Origin: Ecdyonurus torrentis
Taxonomy: Eukaryota; Arthropoda; Insecta; Ephemeroptera; Heptageniidae
Reading direction: 5' to 3'
Assembly (NCBI GenBank): GCA_949318235.1
Contig: OX439129.1
Coordinates: 21,582,566 to 21,646,565 of the forward strand
Length of the DNA stretch: 64,000 nt
The notes under the pieces are model-generated. The model was not told the origin of the DNA. It made no database searches and saw only the letters and a list, made by a program, of their open reading frames with translations. The position numbers and the translations under genes were made by a program. This document shows, piece by piece, positions 36,645-49,241 of this stretch (the first letter of the stretch is position 1; each line of letters starts with the position of its first letter).

Positions 36645-38827
36645 CGTGACTTTTTACATTAAAATATAATTCATCAATTTAACATTAAATCACATGGCAA
36701 ATTTACATGTAAATTACTAAATTTTTATTAAATTACCATAATAACAAAAGCAGTGTTTATATCGATATTAAGAAGGAAAACTACTTTAATATTCTATTGC
36801 TAGGTCATTAGCACACCACTAACTAGCTATATAATATATGTTTAGTTTGTACTCGCACGGGGTCACATTTACCTGCAAGCGGATGCCTACTTTAGTCCCA
36901 GGAGATTCACTTTGTCAACGTAAGTTGGCCTTTCGCTAGAGTGCTTCTTGCTTCCAGGATATAAGTTAAACACTAAACTACTTTTTTTGTATGTATATGT
37001 GTGTGACCCTAGCTTGATTTTCAAAGTATTCCACAACTCTTGAATAAATAGTAAAAATATGTCGAATGTTAGTCCAAGTTAAACACGGATATACAATTAT
37101 TTTTAACTAGGATTTTATGAAAGTAAAATACACATACGTATATAATTTTGTTATTACTACGATTACTATAAAAGTATCTTTTAAACTCTCTAGGGTATTA
37201 TTTACTTTTGTTTTCAGAGCACATTGAAACAAGTAAGTGTTAAAAGCTTCAAACATGACATTTTCTTTTTCTCTATAGCTTACTTTAAATTACAGTAAAA
37301 AAAAAAGTTAATAAAAATTTTATGATAATATAAATTATGTAATTATTATTATTCTTTGAAGTGTAAATTAGTATTAACTTGCTTTTTTTTTAATTGCATA
37401 CGTTAAAAAATTACATTTTCCTAGCTTTAAAAAAAATGTAAATATGCATAGTAAAGATAAAGTAGTAATAACACAGTCAAGTTGTTGCTTAAAGTTTGAT
37501 ATTTATTTTATATATAACATGGTATAGCAAGCACATATTGTATATGTGTACACCCGTATCATTAGTTGTGTCTAGATATCATCTTGGCTGCAGGCAGGGT
37601 GTTTGTTTGAGCGCCGCCACACAACAAATAAATTACAAACAACATTGGCACGCTTTATAAACTTTTAGACTTGTTTTGTCTTACCAACACAACAACTGTA
37701 AACTTATAGTCCTTTTTTTTTTTTTTTTTTAATTTCATAACTCTTATGAAATTTAGTTCAATATTCTCTATGTGTACTTCTTGTATTTTTGTTTCATATA
37801 ACGTAACTCAAGTTAATATTTTAGTTGTTTTATAAAAAAAAAAATGGTTTAATAATAGCAATATAAATACAGACTTGTAAATATAAACAAGTAAAAGCAA
37901 TAATAAAATAAAAAAAGCAAACAAATTTAATTGGATTATTACAACATGTGCTTTTTTTGTGTGTGTGTGTGACGTCATGTTATCCCCTGTAAAGTTCGTT
38001 GCCCGGACAACATTAGTACCACAACGGTTGCATACTCTGTTAGGAGTTTTGAACACTTGAGAGTGCGACCGTAAGTTTAGCCGACAAAAATAAAAGTTGT
38101 TCTTCAATAAAGTTATCTCCCTTGACACGATATCCTTCCTTTTCTCAACAAATTTAATTTCTACAATGGCTAGTATCATCATTCCACTTACTAATAAATG
38201 TCTCTTTCTTCTACTTTTTTTTTCTACGACAACTGCGATCATATCTTCAAATGAAATTGAATTTTTGTTGTTATAGTTTTTGTGTAATTTAGACTTTTTA
38301 TCTTTAAATTTATCATCTAAGGCTATAGAGCTTACAAGTTTAGCTAGTTAAATTTGGAACATTTATTTCTAAATCAAGAAAAATGCAAAGAGTTTATTTT
38401 TAATGGGAATGTTAAAAAAAGTTAACATTTCAGTTACTTCTTTTTCATTCTGTAAATTAAAACTTGCTTTTTCGTAAAAAAAAAATAATAATAATAATAA
38501 ATAAAAAAAAATAATAATAATAAAAATGAGGCTATGTCTGATTATTATTATTACTAACTTTGAAACGTAATCACGCACTTTGATACAGGTTTACATTTAA
38601 TACACATATTTATACACAAGATATTGGACATACCGATGTTATTACAGAAAATACTTATATATATATACTGTATAAATATTAAATAATATTAACGCAGTGC
38701 AGTCTGTAGAACTAAAATATGCTTTTTGATGTTGTAGTTAATTAAAAAATGTGACAAGAAGTTGAAATGCTTGCAGGCGATGTAAAGATATGTGTGTGGC
38801 ATGTATAAATTTTTTGTAGTGACATCC

Positions 38828-38865
<38 letters not shown>

Positions 38866-39099
38866 ATCAAAGTAAAATACGAATATATCAAATAAAAAAA
38901 AAGGAAAAAGAAGAAAGAAAAAAATGTTACTTTTTTTTTTATTATTACAAAAAAGTACGAATATCGAGAGATTATTGATGATAAATTTAAATTATTCTAA
39001 AAACTTTTTTCACCATGAATCTTTTATATATTATATAATATATTTTTCTCTTACACACTTCTTTACATTTTTATATAAATCTTTTATAAAGTGAGTATA

Positions 39100-39169
<70 letters not shown>

Positions 39170-39407
39170 TGGCACTTATTAGAATTTCAATGAAATATAT
39201 TTCTATACAAGTTGAGAAGATAGGCGTTAAAACGTTGTTCGTTTTTACAGTTAACTCGCGTATCAATTCATATGGTTGGTGTGAACGATCGTTTTCTATT
39301 ACATTTTGACACAGTGATGCAATAAATTAATGGAACTTTTGTTACTTCGATTATCTATTGTTATATTTTTATTCCATTATAAAGTTTGTAATATTTATTA
39401 CATCAAC

Positions 39408-39450
<43 letters not shown>

Positions 39451-42237
39451 TTTTTGTTTGTTTGTTTATGCGTAAATGTTTTTAAATTTACAGCTCTTCA
39501 TATTTTAAACTTTGAAATTTTAACTTTTTATGTTTGAAAGTAACCTCTAGTGCTAAAAGTTGTATACTTTATAAAAGAAAGAATAAAATGCCTTAAAGTT
39601 TGAGTTATATGTATGATTTTTTTATTTTTATAATGCGTTCTAGTACATACAAACTGTTAAAAAGTAATTACTATTTTTTGTAAAGTGTACATATTTTTAC
39701 ATTTTTTTTGCTTTAAAATTAAGATTCAAAAGTTAAATAATAAAATGTGTAAGACAAAATATCGTATCATAAAATTTGCATTTATTAGTTTAACATAGGC
39801 GCAGCTGGTTAGGTTTAAAATAGTCGTGAATGTTCAAATATTGGTATTCACTATGCAAAGGTTGAAAAACAAACACATTTGATTTATCATTTGGTTTTTA
39901 CGTAACTTTAACTGCCTATTGTAATGCACGCTATCGGTAAGTCTTATATAATAAAATAATCTATCTGAACCATATAAATGTATTTCTCAGCACTTGAGAT
40001 GATATTTCCATACCCTACACTATTTCATTCCATTCCATTCCTTTTTCTTTTTTTTTTTTTCTTTTTTTTTACTCTTTTCTTTGTTCGTTATTTAAACGTG
40101 GTTATTGATTTTGATAAAAGCAAACGAACTATTTTTTAGCCATATATTAAAAACTCCATCCTTACTGTTTGCAAGGTATTCAAAAAAATTATAGGCGTGG
40201 AACACCTTGAAAAAAAAACATGCCTAATATCCTAACATACCTAAATATCAATGTTAATTTGTCCGGAGTCATTGATTTATAATTTATTTTCCCTTTACTA
40301 AATAGCAGCTGCGGGTTTGTGACGTCACAGCTCACCAGTCCACAGGAGCTGAAACAGGCGAGCTTTGACGTCGTATACCCGCAGCTGTCATTTTTTGAAT
40401 GGAAAATAAATTAGAAATCAATGATTCCGGCCAAATCAATGTTGATATTTAGGTATGTTAGGATATAAGACATGTTTTTTGTTCAAAGTGTTCTACGCCT
40501 TTAAGAGAGAAAAAATTAATACATGTTAGAGAATTTTTAAAATAACCTCAGAAAAAGTTTTGCGACGCTAAATCTGCTTTATTTATAATTAAATTAAAAT
40601 AAAACTTTGAAGGTTTTGGTGTGAGGTTTTTAATTTTCATATTAATGCTCTTATAATATAGTATAAATATAGTCTCCTTGATTCTTAATAATAATAATCA
40701 TAAAAAATTATTATTAATATATTCCTTAACACTCTAGAATACAAAACAATGTAACGTGTTATATAATATTATGCTAATATCATAGAAATTGACGCATATG
40801 TAGACAATCAAATTAACAAGTTTATGAATTTAATTTTGACTCGTGTTTGAGTAATCGGATTAGCGAGAATTGAATCATTAAGATGTAGGTGTAATTTTAA
40901 AGTTACTCTAAATTTCATTAGTTTACAACATTATGGATAAGGATTATTGTTGTAAAAGATAAAGAAAATGGATGTATTTTATGCTTATGAGAAAATTCAG
41001 AGAGGTGAGGTATGTTTATTTATAAAGTTACACCCTTTGAAAGTTATTGCCGCCTAAATAACAATTTTTGTATTATCATTTATTTATTTTTGCTGCTGCA
41101 TTCAAAGATAAAATGCATTTGTACATAAATTTTTTGTAGCACATGGTATAATACATAACAGTTTTTTTTTTTTAAAGATTTTTTCCCCTTTATATAATAA
41201 ATTTTTCTTTCATCCATAAATAAATAAACGTAAATTTATAATTAAATGAAGTATATATTTAACAATTTGAAAATAAGAAATAATTATTTAAAATAAACGA
41301 GAAAAATACCAGATTTTAATAATTTAAGATTTTTAATATTGAATAAGGAAATATTATATTATCAAAACTTAATTTTATTTAAATAAATGATATTACATAC
41401 TACACGGAAAAAATAAATTACGTAATTTTAGCTGCATTTATGTCTTTATAGCATAAATTATGCTAAATTAGAACAATATTACTAATTATGCTGTACAACA
41501 TAATATTTATGCTATAACAACATAATTATTGTGCAATATAGCATAAATTAAGCCGTATTAAACAAATTGTGCTGAAAATGAGCTATAGCATAATTATTAC
41601 GTATTTATTTCTGTCCGTGTATAATACTATTCTTTTATACTTGTCACAGAACATTATAAATTTCCTTGTTGGATATTAACTTACTGGATTATAATATATT
41701 ATAGTATCAATATTAATTAATAATTCTAGTAACGCAAGCGAGTTTTGTTTGATCGTTGTGAAATACATGTTACGATTACTAAAGAGTTCTTGTATAATAC
41801 ATATTGAATTAGAATTACTATTTATATATGGCAACGTGTCATACTATACAAGCGAGACTTCAGTGAAGTGTGACTGCAATGGTTGAAATTTTACATTCAA
41901 AATATGACGTAAGGCGTGATTGAAATAACATTTGAGTATATAAGATATTCTCTTACAAAGTAAGCTACCAGTATATTGAATTTCGCAATAATTTCAGTAG
42001 AAGCCATAACTGCATGCAATCCTATATAGCAATTGTGTTTGCTTACCTGCGGAGTTGTCTCTTGGCGAGGATGAGAGCCATGAGGGCGAGGTTTGCAGAC
42101 ATACCAAGTCCTCCCAGGGAGAAAATAATCCCTGCTTCAATCTTGCCTCCTGGATGACATTGAAACACGCGTGTCGCGTTTCCAGAGGTGGTTGAATTGA
42201 TTACGCTACCGGGACGTAAGAAACTGCCTCCAATCAT
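31399..42237 (-). CDS. Orphan rhodopsin-like G-protein-coupled receptor, 480 aa, six coding exons
   Basis: Exons in transcript order: 42237-42047, 35163-34932, 33952-33605, 32216-31965, 31896-31666, 31587-31399. All have GT-AG borders and matching phases; they total 1443 nt including TGA. The N-terminus has two sequons (N14, N20). TM1 is about 35-57 (SAN motif), TM2 about 72-92 (D77), TM3 about 100-123 with C100, TM4 about 174-196 (W183), ECL2 Cys C213, TM5 about 222-244, TM6 about 305-328 with FWGP at 319-322, and TM7 about 342-361 with NPSLF at 354-358. The tail has a CCWWWRC cluster (373-379), a likely palmitoylation site, then a proline-rich stretch. Position 3.50 is aspartate (N124-D125), not the DRY arginine, and loop 2 is a run of D/E (about 132-146). 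Ligand and orthologue are not recognised. The frame stays open upstream of the ATG to an acceptor at 42,253/42,252, so extra 5' sequence is possible. Confidence 0.87.
36563..36641. repeat. (CT)n microsatellite with one TG interruption
   Basis: About 79 bases of CT dinucleotides, interrupted once at about 36,581-36,582. It lies in receptor intron 1. Confidence 0.95.
39103..39166. repeat. (GA)n microsatellite
   Basis: About 64 bases of GA dinucleotides in receptor intron 1. It gives rise to arginine/glutamate-repeat and serine/leucine-repeat open frames that are not genes. Confidence 0.95.
40189..40504. mobile_element. MITE family A, copy 3: full palindrome in receptor intron 1
   Basis: The start is TTATAGGCGTGGAACACCTT at 40,189, the end GTGTTCTACGCCTTTAA at 40,504. 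The two halves pair over most of their length around a centre near 40,345. It is about 316 bp, matching copy 1, but more diverged (left terminus TTAT instead of TTAA). TGACGTCA is at 40,320-40,327 beside the loop. Confidence 0.8.
41403..41619. mobile_element. TA-flanked MITE (family D), Tc1/mariner-like target, in receptor intron 1
   Basis: It begins CACGGAAAAAATAAATTACG at 41,403 and ends with the near-inverse CGTATTTATTTCTGTCCGTG at 41,619, with TA dinucleotides immediately outside (41,401-41,402; 41,620-41,621). At 217 bp it has no coding capacity. The interior repeats GCATAA/TTATGC motifs in both orientations at least eight times. TA duplication points to a Tc1/mariner-type or related transposase, but PIF/Harbinger-like or other sources are not excluded. 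Confidence 0.7.
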
Positions 42238-42251
42238 TGCTGCTGCAGAGC

Positions 42252-42700
42252 CTGTAACATCACAAATTGTGCCTCTGTAGTAAACTTTTTTTGTACCTAA
42301 AATTGCTGTACTTTGGGGAATACAAACTATTTAATTAGCAGTTTAAATTGAAGTCTGATAAAGATATATCTAGTTTACTCTAGTTTAGAAAATAAGACAT
42401 TGCTTTCATATTAGATCAAGCCTACTGTATTACTCATTCTTCAAATGACGTACGCTGAAGCAAAAAATTGCAATCCAGAAGCATATTTTCTACCATAGTT
42501 ACACTTTTAACCCGCCGTAAGAGGATAAAGGGTACTGTAGCTAATACTTATCTTTTAATTCAAATCTATTATAAGGTGCTCATCCAACAAAGTACATAGA
42601 AGGGTCTGTATATAACTCTCGTTTCTCTCAAAAAGCCAACGTTTCATTTTTATTTGCTACCCCGCGGCGGCGGAGGTAAGAAAGGAAGAAGAAGAAGAAG

Positions 42701-42733
<33 letters not shown>

Positions 42734-45256
42734 AGCGCCCTGTTAACGAGTATTTGTGGCTTGACTTTTAAAGTCCGTGCTTTACTTCCCTTGGGCTATT
42801 CACTCTTTTTTACTGAAAGTTTACTCAATGTTATAATTTTTACTATGCGTAGAGAAATGTTTGTAAATAATGAGACATAAAGTAAACAAAAAGTGAATAA
42901 AATTTATTTGTCTACTGAGAATTATATCAATTGAAATAATTTATATAATATTATCATAAATTTTATTATTTTATTTTTTGTCTGGAACGTTCAAATTTGA
43001 AATTATTCCAGCGTACGTCATGCGCTTTTTACGTGAATTAAGTTATCAAGTCGTAACAAAAATAACAAAAATTTAGCATAATAATTTTCAAAATTATAGA
43101 GGTTTGCCCATTCATATCCAATGTGTTGCATTCATTCGTGTACTTTGTTAACATTAAAAATTGTGTAATAAATTTATTTTGCCGGATATTAAGTTAAAAA
43201 AAAAAAAAAAAAAAAAAAAAAACTATACTGTATCGTAGTTTCAAAACCATCAACACTTTATTGTTTTACTCATCAATTTTTGTTAGTCTCATAAAATTTA
43301 TCCTATCAAAAAACCGTAAATTTATTTTATAGATTTCAATTAATCCATGGTAGCTATATATTTTTGAGCCAGTTTGCCTGATATGAAATTCAATGACTTT
43401 TACTTTTAACCTTTTTTTTTTTTTTTTTTTTGTGATATAGTTTGAGCTATTATACTTAATGCGCTCTATAAACCATTGCAGCTAACTACTACGTCATTTT
43501 TTTATTATTGTATTTATTGAAATGATTTTTTTTTTTTTGTGGTTTAATTTTCAAACTAATCTAATCTAACTACTTTGTTGATTATAGAAAACTGCAGTGC
43601 ATTTTAACAATTGATGAAATTTCCATTTATATTGCATGACACCTACAGATGCATATATTTGATTGTATAGAAATTCAAAAGTGGTACAGCGCTAACGGCA
43701 CAAATTGATTTTTTTAAGTGAAATATAAAATTATTTTGTACAATAAACTGTACTATATAAATGTTGCTGGAGTTTTATTCGTATATATAAAATTTATTAT
43801 TTTAATGAAGTCCATTTAGATTACCATTTTTTAAAAATATTTTTTCAGTAATTTATTATCATATATTTAAAATAAAAATTTATAATTGTAATTATTCAAG
43901 TACGATATCAATATTTATTTTAGACTTTATTTTGTGACTATATAAATTTATTCGTTTTTTTATTATTATTATTTTACTTTAACGCTACTATGCGTAAGAT
44001 ATGATAATGTAAACCACTGTGTCCCAGGTGACTATAATTTTACAGCCTAAGGTTGCGTTTCAAATTCAAAATTTAACATGGTAAAAAAATAAATAAAGCC
44101 AGGAAATAAAATTTTTAAACTTTTTGTACATGACTTGCAGTCACAATATTTTTAAGATATCTTACTTTATTTTTGTAAATAAATCTATATTCATTTATAG
44201 ATTTATATGCTAATCACAAATCACACACAATAATGAACCATTCATACGTTTTACATTAGTAATTTTATATTCAGAATTATATTTCAAGTCGAGTTATTGC
44301 TATATACTGTATATGAAATTTACTTTAAAAGAATTAAATTAACTAATATATATATATATATTATACTGTTATAATATTATATTATATAATATTGTATAGA
44401 TGATGAACCAGTGTTAGTATCGATTGAAGATGACCCGCGGCAGCCAGCCTCTCTACTGTTCAGTTCTATTGTTGTTTAAAGTACATTCGAGTAATCAGCT
44501 TATATAATATTATTTCTCTTTATTCAATTTATATTCTGTATGCCTCTAGCGATAAGCTGTATAATTACTATTTTGTTTTCATCAATTTGTATGCGATATA
44601 TTATTATATTTTGTTATAGATATAAAAAAAAAATTGCAAATATTTCCATCATAAAACTATTTCCCTTTGTAAACTTACGTGCTGTCAAAATCAAAGGTAA
44701 AAAATAAAAAATTGTTTTAAAAAATGTTAACATGGTAAAAGTTTTTTTTTTTTTTTTTTATAATGTATATTTTTTTAAGCTACTATTATTAAAATTCTTA
44801 ATGAATATTGTTATACCTTAAAGCGATGTTTTAATGAAGAGTAAAATAATATCTTCATATTTGAGGGGAAAAAAAATCTTGGATATACCTGCATCATTAG
44901 TGCGATCGCTACGGTAAATCGATAGGAAAAAGAGAGAGAAAGAAAAAGAGAGAAAAAAAAGAGAGAAATAATAAAGTGAATAAAAATAATTGTGAGCCTG
45001 TCTTTGTTATATACACGCGAGTTATTCTATTAAATAATCATTGTGTGTAGAGCAAAATGGTCCAGAAAGGTAATGAATAATAAATTCACTTTGTACTTTG
45101 TTTAACTTCCATTACATAATTAACATGTACAAATGGTTATTTTTAAATTTCAACAGAAATATAAAACGTGTTTTTTTGTTTATTACAATTGTAGAATTTT
45201 TACTTTACAAATATAAAAATATTACTTATACAGTACATAAGCAGATAAACGTGTGC

Positions 45257-45308
<52 letters not shown>

Positions 45309-45973
45309 CGTCGGGTTAGAGCATTAACCGTGTATCTACAAAAGCAGCAAATTCGAAACTCTTATATTTTTGTATAATGTTTTGAACCTAGTTGCTTTTG
45401 TAGATACGCGGTTTGTGCTCTAGCCCGACTATACAGTATATTTTATATATATATATACTATTTTAGATACACACACATGAAAACTATGATTATAAATTGA
45501 TGAGATATTTTGAATATAGAATTTCTTGCGGTATGGTTTTGTTCTTGTTTATATATATAGAGCGTCTTGTCTTTGGCGCATATTTGCAATTGAAATTAGC
45601 ACAGACAAAACACACACAGCTATGAATTATTTACTTTATCTTGAGTGCATTGTCTCAGAAATGACAATTGAATTTTCACTAACGTAAAGCCAATGAAATA
45701 TGTATCATAATACCTTAAAATAACATTATATTGCTGTTGTAAAACATTAATCACTACCTTAAGTTCAGACCATAGTTTTTTTATTATCATATTTTTGTAA
45801 CTGTATTTTAATAAATAGTGTAGCTAATTTAATTCATTTCATTTCTTACTACAAATTTTAAGTTTTGTTTTAGAAAGGCACCCATTCCGGAACTAAATTT
45901 GTAACTGAATTTTATAATCAAATCCCTTTGTTGTAACGTATAATATGTATATTGTATTCTTCAAGTGCATATA

Positions 45974-46018
<45 letters not shown>

Positions 46019-47885
46019 CACTAGAGAGTATTCTCACATGCGTGAATTTAATTTTCTATAATATGTAAATATATGAATGAGTTATATAACAATAGATAGT
46101 TAAACCCATAGTATAGAGAAGCAGCAGTATAGCAAATTCCTCTGTGAGTCAAACGTTAATCTAAGTTTAATTTACATACGTGTTATATATAAGAAGATGG
46201 TGTTTTACATACGTACACTAAAATTTGAAATGCAAAGTTGTTATCAGTAAGCAAGTGAAGCAGAAATTCTAATTCTACTAATATATATTAAATATGGGCA
46301 GTTTGTATGACCATGTAATATTCACAAAATTTTCACATACGTTACCTATATGTGTATTATAATACGATATTCTAAGTTCATCATGCGGGCTCTATGTACA
46401 TAGTATGAACTCACAAAATATTGATTAATTACGTGCGAGCAACAGGCTTAGAATAAAATTCAAATTAATAATCTCTGGGAGTAAGAAACTTTAAAACAAG
46501 ATTAATTATACTAAAATATTATTTTTCATTATTCTTTTCTTTTGTCTTTTATCTTTTTTTGTTCTTACCGTCTTAAATGTCTTTTTATTTAAGAAAAAAG
46601 TTTTTTGAATTATAATAATAAAATGTAATAACGTAAGCAGAAGATAATTAGATAAATTACAATTTTCTTCTTCTTTGGTTGTCTTTTCTTGTAAGAGACA
46701 TAAGATATATTATAAAACAATGAAGTTCATATTTTATTTTAAAAATAAATAACTTTTAATTTTTGTCTCCCAGAACTTTTCGATCGTGAATTTTCTTTGT
46801 GATGTGTGCAGCCAATTCCCAGCGTGTCTCGCAGACGTGATTTATGTTGTATAAGAAAATTCTTTTCAATCCTCAAATAATACAAGCTGATTCATGAGCA
46901 AACTGGGATCATGACGCTCGCTTGCTACACTACTTATTTACTTTTATACTTTATTTTGAATAGACGGAACTGATGGAACTGATGGAGATCCTATAAACAT
47001 CTAAATTAAAAAAAAAAAAAGGTATTTTGAAATGTAAAATGGGCTAGAATAATTTTACTTTTCACATTATCACCATCGTATAAATGCGTATAAAATAATA
47101 TATTTTTAGGGTAATAATTCTTGTAATAAATAGGTATAAATATAGTAAGTAAATTGTGCTATGTGGGCTTATATGTTTGCTAAATCTTTTGTTGGACAAC
47201 CTTTTAGTGCCATAGAAATTTCGTATACGATTTATTTCTGTTTTCCTTCAATAAAAACTTTTGTAAATTATTATTACAACATTGAAATATTACGTAAAAT
47301 AATGAAGGTTTGTTTTTCATGAGAATGTTATAGTCATCATCTGCAATTGCAGAGATTGTGTTATACGTTATAGCTACTTTGCCTGCTGAGTTGAAAACAA
47401 TGCAAACATGAAAGCTGCTTGTTTATACGAAAATTTACAACCAAAAATTAATTAAATTAGCCTTATTAGTCTCATTAATTACATAATAAAGTATTTTCTA
47501 ATTATATAAGGTTATAAATATACTGTAATCATATTATTAATTAAAGCTTATTAAAATTTAATATATATCGATTTTATACATGATTTTTGTATGCTTGTTA
47601 TTTCCTGTTAAGCCGGATAAAGATTTCAGTCATAGTTTTTCTTGGGTGGAAAATTTTATGTCAAAAATGCGTGAGAAAAACGTAACTCACTGTGTAGAAA
47701 TTATGTTGCGCAAGTCACTTTCACTTTGAAGATTAGTTGAAAAACTAGAAGAAAGAAAAAAATCTCGATCTTGAGTTGTGATTAAAAATTTAAGAACATA
47801 CTCTCGTGTAGAAAGTTGTACTGATATTTTGTGACAGTTTGCTATTGTGGCTGACACGATTGATGGTGGGACCTGTGCTCAGCTG

Positions 47886-47929
<44 letters not shown>

Positions 47930-49209
47930 GTGTTTATTTGACGTATCTTGGTCTTCGCTTCAGATGCTCAATCACATTCTCTCTGACACAGCAAATTGTA
48001 TCACATCTCGGATGGCCACTTTGAAGTTTGAATACTTCTTTCAATACATTCATAAAATATATATCTATATTACTTTCAGTATACTATTATAAGATATTGT
48101 TTTATACGTTTTAATAATAGTCATAAAATATTAATTCCTACACGTACTTCTTTTAATTTTTAAATGAATAAAGAAAGTAGGTATTATTTTGTGGATGTAA
48201 TGGTATGAATGCAAACGTCAAAATGTTGATATTTACGCCTGTCTGCTTGCAAAACAGATCAACAATGGTAATCAAGTCATGAGCCGAGCACAATGCAACA
48301 TTTTCATAATATTTAAATAACTGTTTATATCGTTTTGGTAACCAAAAAAATAAAATTTAAAAAGATTGAAATAAAAATAAAATGTAAGATCGTAAAGAAA
48401 AGCTAGCAAGACCACTGATTTTATATTTTCTAATTAAAATGTAGTGCTTTCTACATGCATTCAATTAACTATAATTTTTCTAACGTCAAGTAAAATTAAT
48501 TTTTATACATATATAGTAATTTTACATAAAATAGAAATGTATTAACACAATGAAATTATTATTAAATTGTTATTACAATGTACTGTACTGTATTATAAAA
48601 GTTTTATATTTAATTTGATATAATTACTTTATAGTAGTTTTTCATGTGAAATGTTATTTAAATGAAATGTTTAGTGTAGTGAGTACCACATTTCACAGCT
48701 TCACAACATTTTACTATTATGTAATGTACAAAACAATTTTCAAATACGTCTATAGCAAATTGTTACAGAAAAAAAAAAATCATATGTATGATGTTTTATT
48801 GGATTTTCGTTTTCACTTTTCATCACAATATATTTTTATAGTGAAACCATTATTATGATCACTCTATATATGTATTTTGGTAAAAATGTTACTGTAATTC
48901 TGTAGATAAAAGTTCAAAAATATAATCGTATTAATGTCATAATTTTTCAAGATTTACACAATTGTTGCTAAACATTACTTTAGCTGTTATCAATCTTTTT
49001 TAAGCATTTTTTTTTTCTGTTTTAAAAACTTTTGATTAATTGATGTAGTTTTACTGTTTTATAAAAATTAATGATATAATTTTTTTTTTCATAAAATATT
49101 TTATTTGTATTTAAAAAAGTGATTTGTTTGATTTATTAATGATGTGATATGGGAATGGTACATAATACACAACCATCTTACAATTTATAGGTTGTGTATT
49201 ATTTAGAAC

Positions 49210-49241
<32 letters not shown>

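Larger units (their letters stand above)
35164..42046 (-). other. Receptor intron 1 (6.9 kb), rich in repeats
   Basis: This intron separates the TM1 exon from the TM2-TM3 exon. It holds (CT)n at about 36,563-36,641, (GA)n at 39,103-39,166, a 39-base A run at 39,410-39,448, MITE A copy 3 (40,189-40,504) and a TA-flanked MITE (41,403-41,619). A minus-strand open frame of 144 codons at 37,808-38,242 lacks recognisable features. A donor-like TTGCAG|GTAAAT occurs at 36,873 on the minus strand without a matching coding frame. Confidence 0.7.

Noticed and set aside
36873..36960. Possible alternative exon of the receptor (minus strand, donor TTGCAG|GTAAAT)
   Set aside because: There is a good donor, but no start codon in a frame compatible with exon 2 and no clear acceptor; too weak to list as a gene part.
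37808..38242. 144-codon minus-strand open frame in receptor intron 1
   Set aside because: It is the longest non-exonic frame, but it ends in low-complexity hydrophobic sequence from A/T-rich repeats and has no recognisable motif.
45309..45345. tRNA-like D-arm sequence (GGTTAGAGCATTAACCG)
   Set aside because: No anticodon arm, T-arm or acceptor pairing follows; the sequence is one arm of a foldback element.
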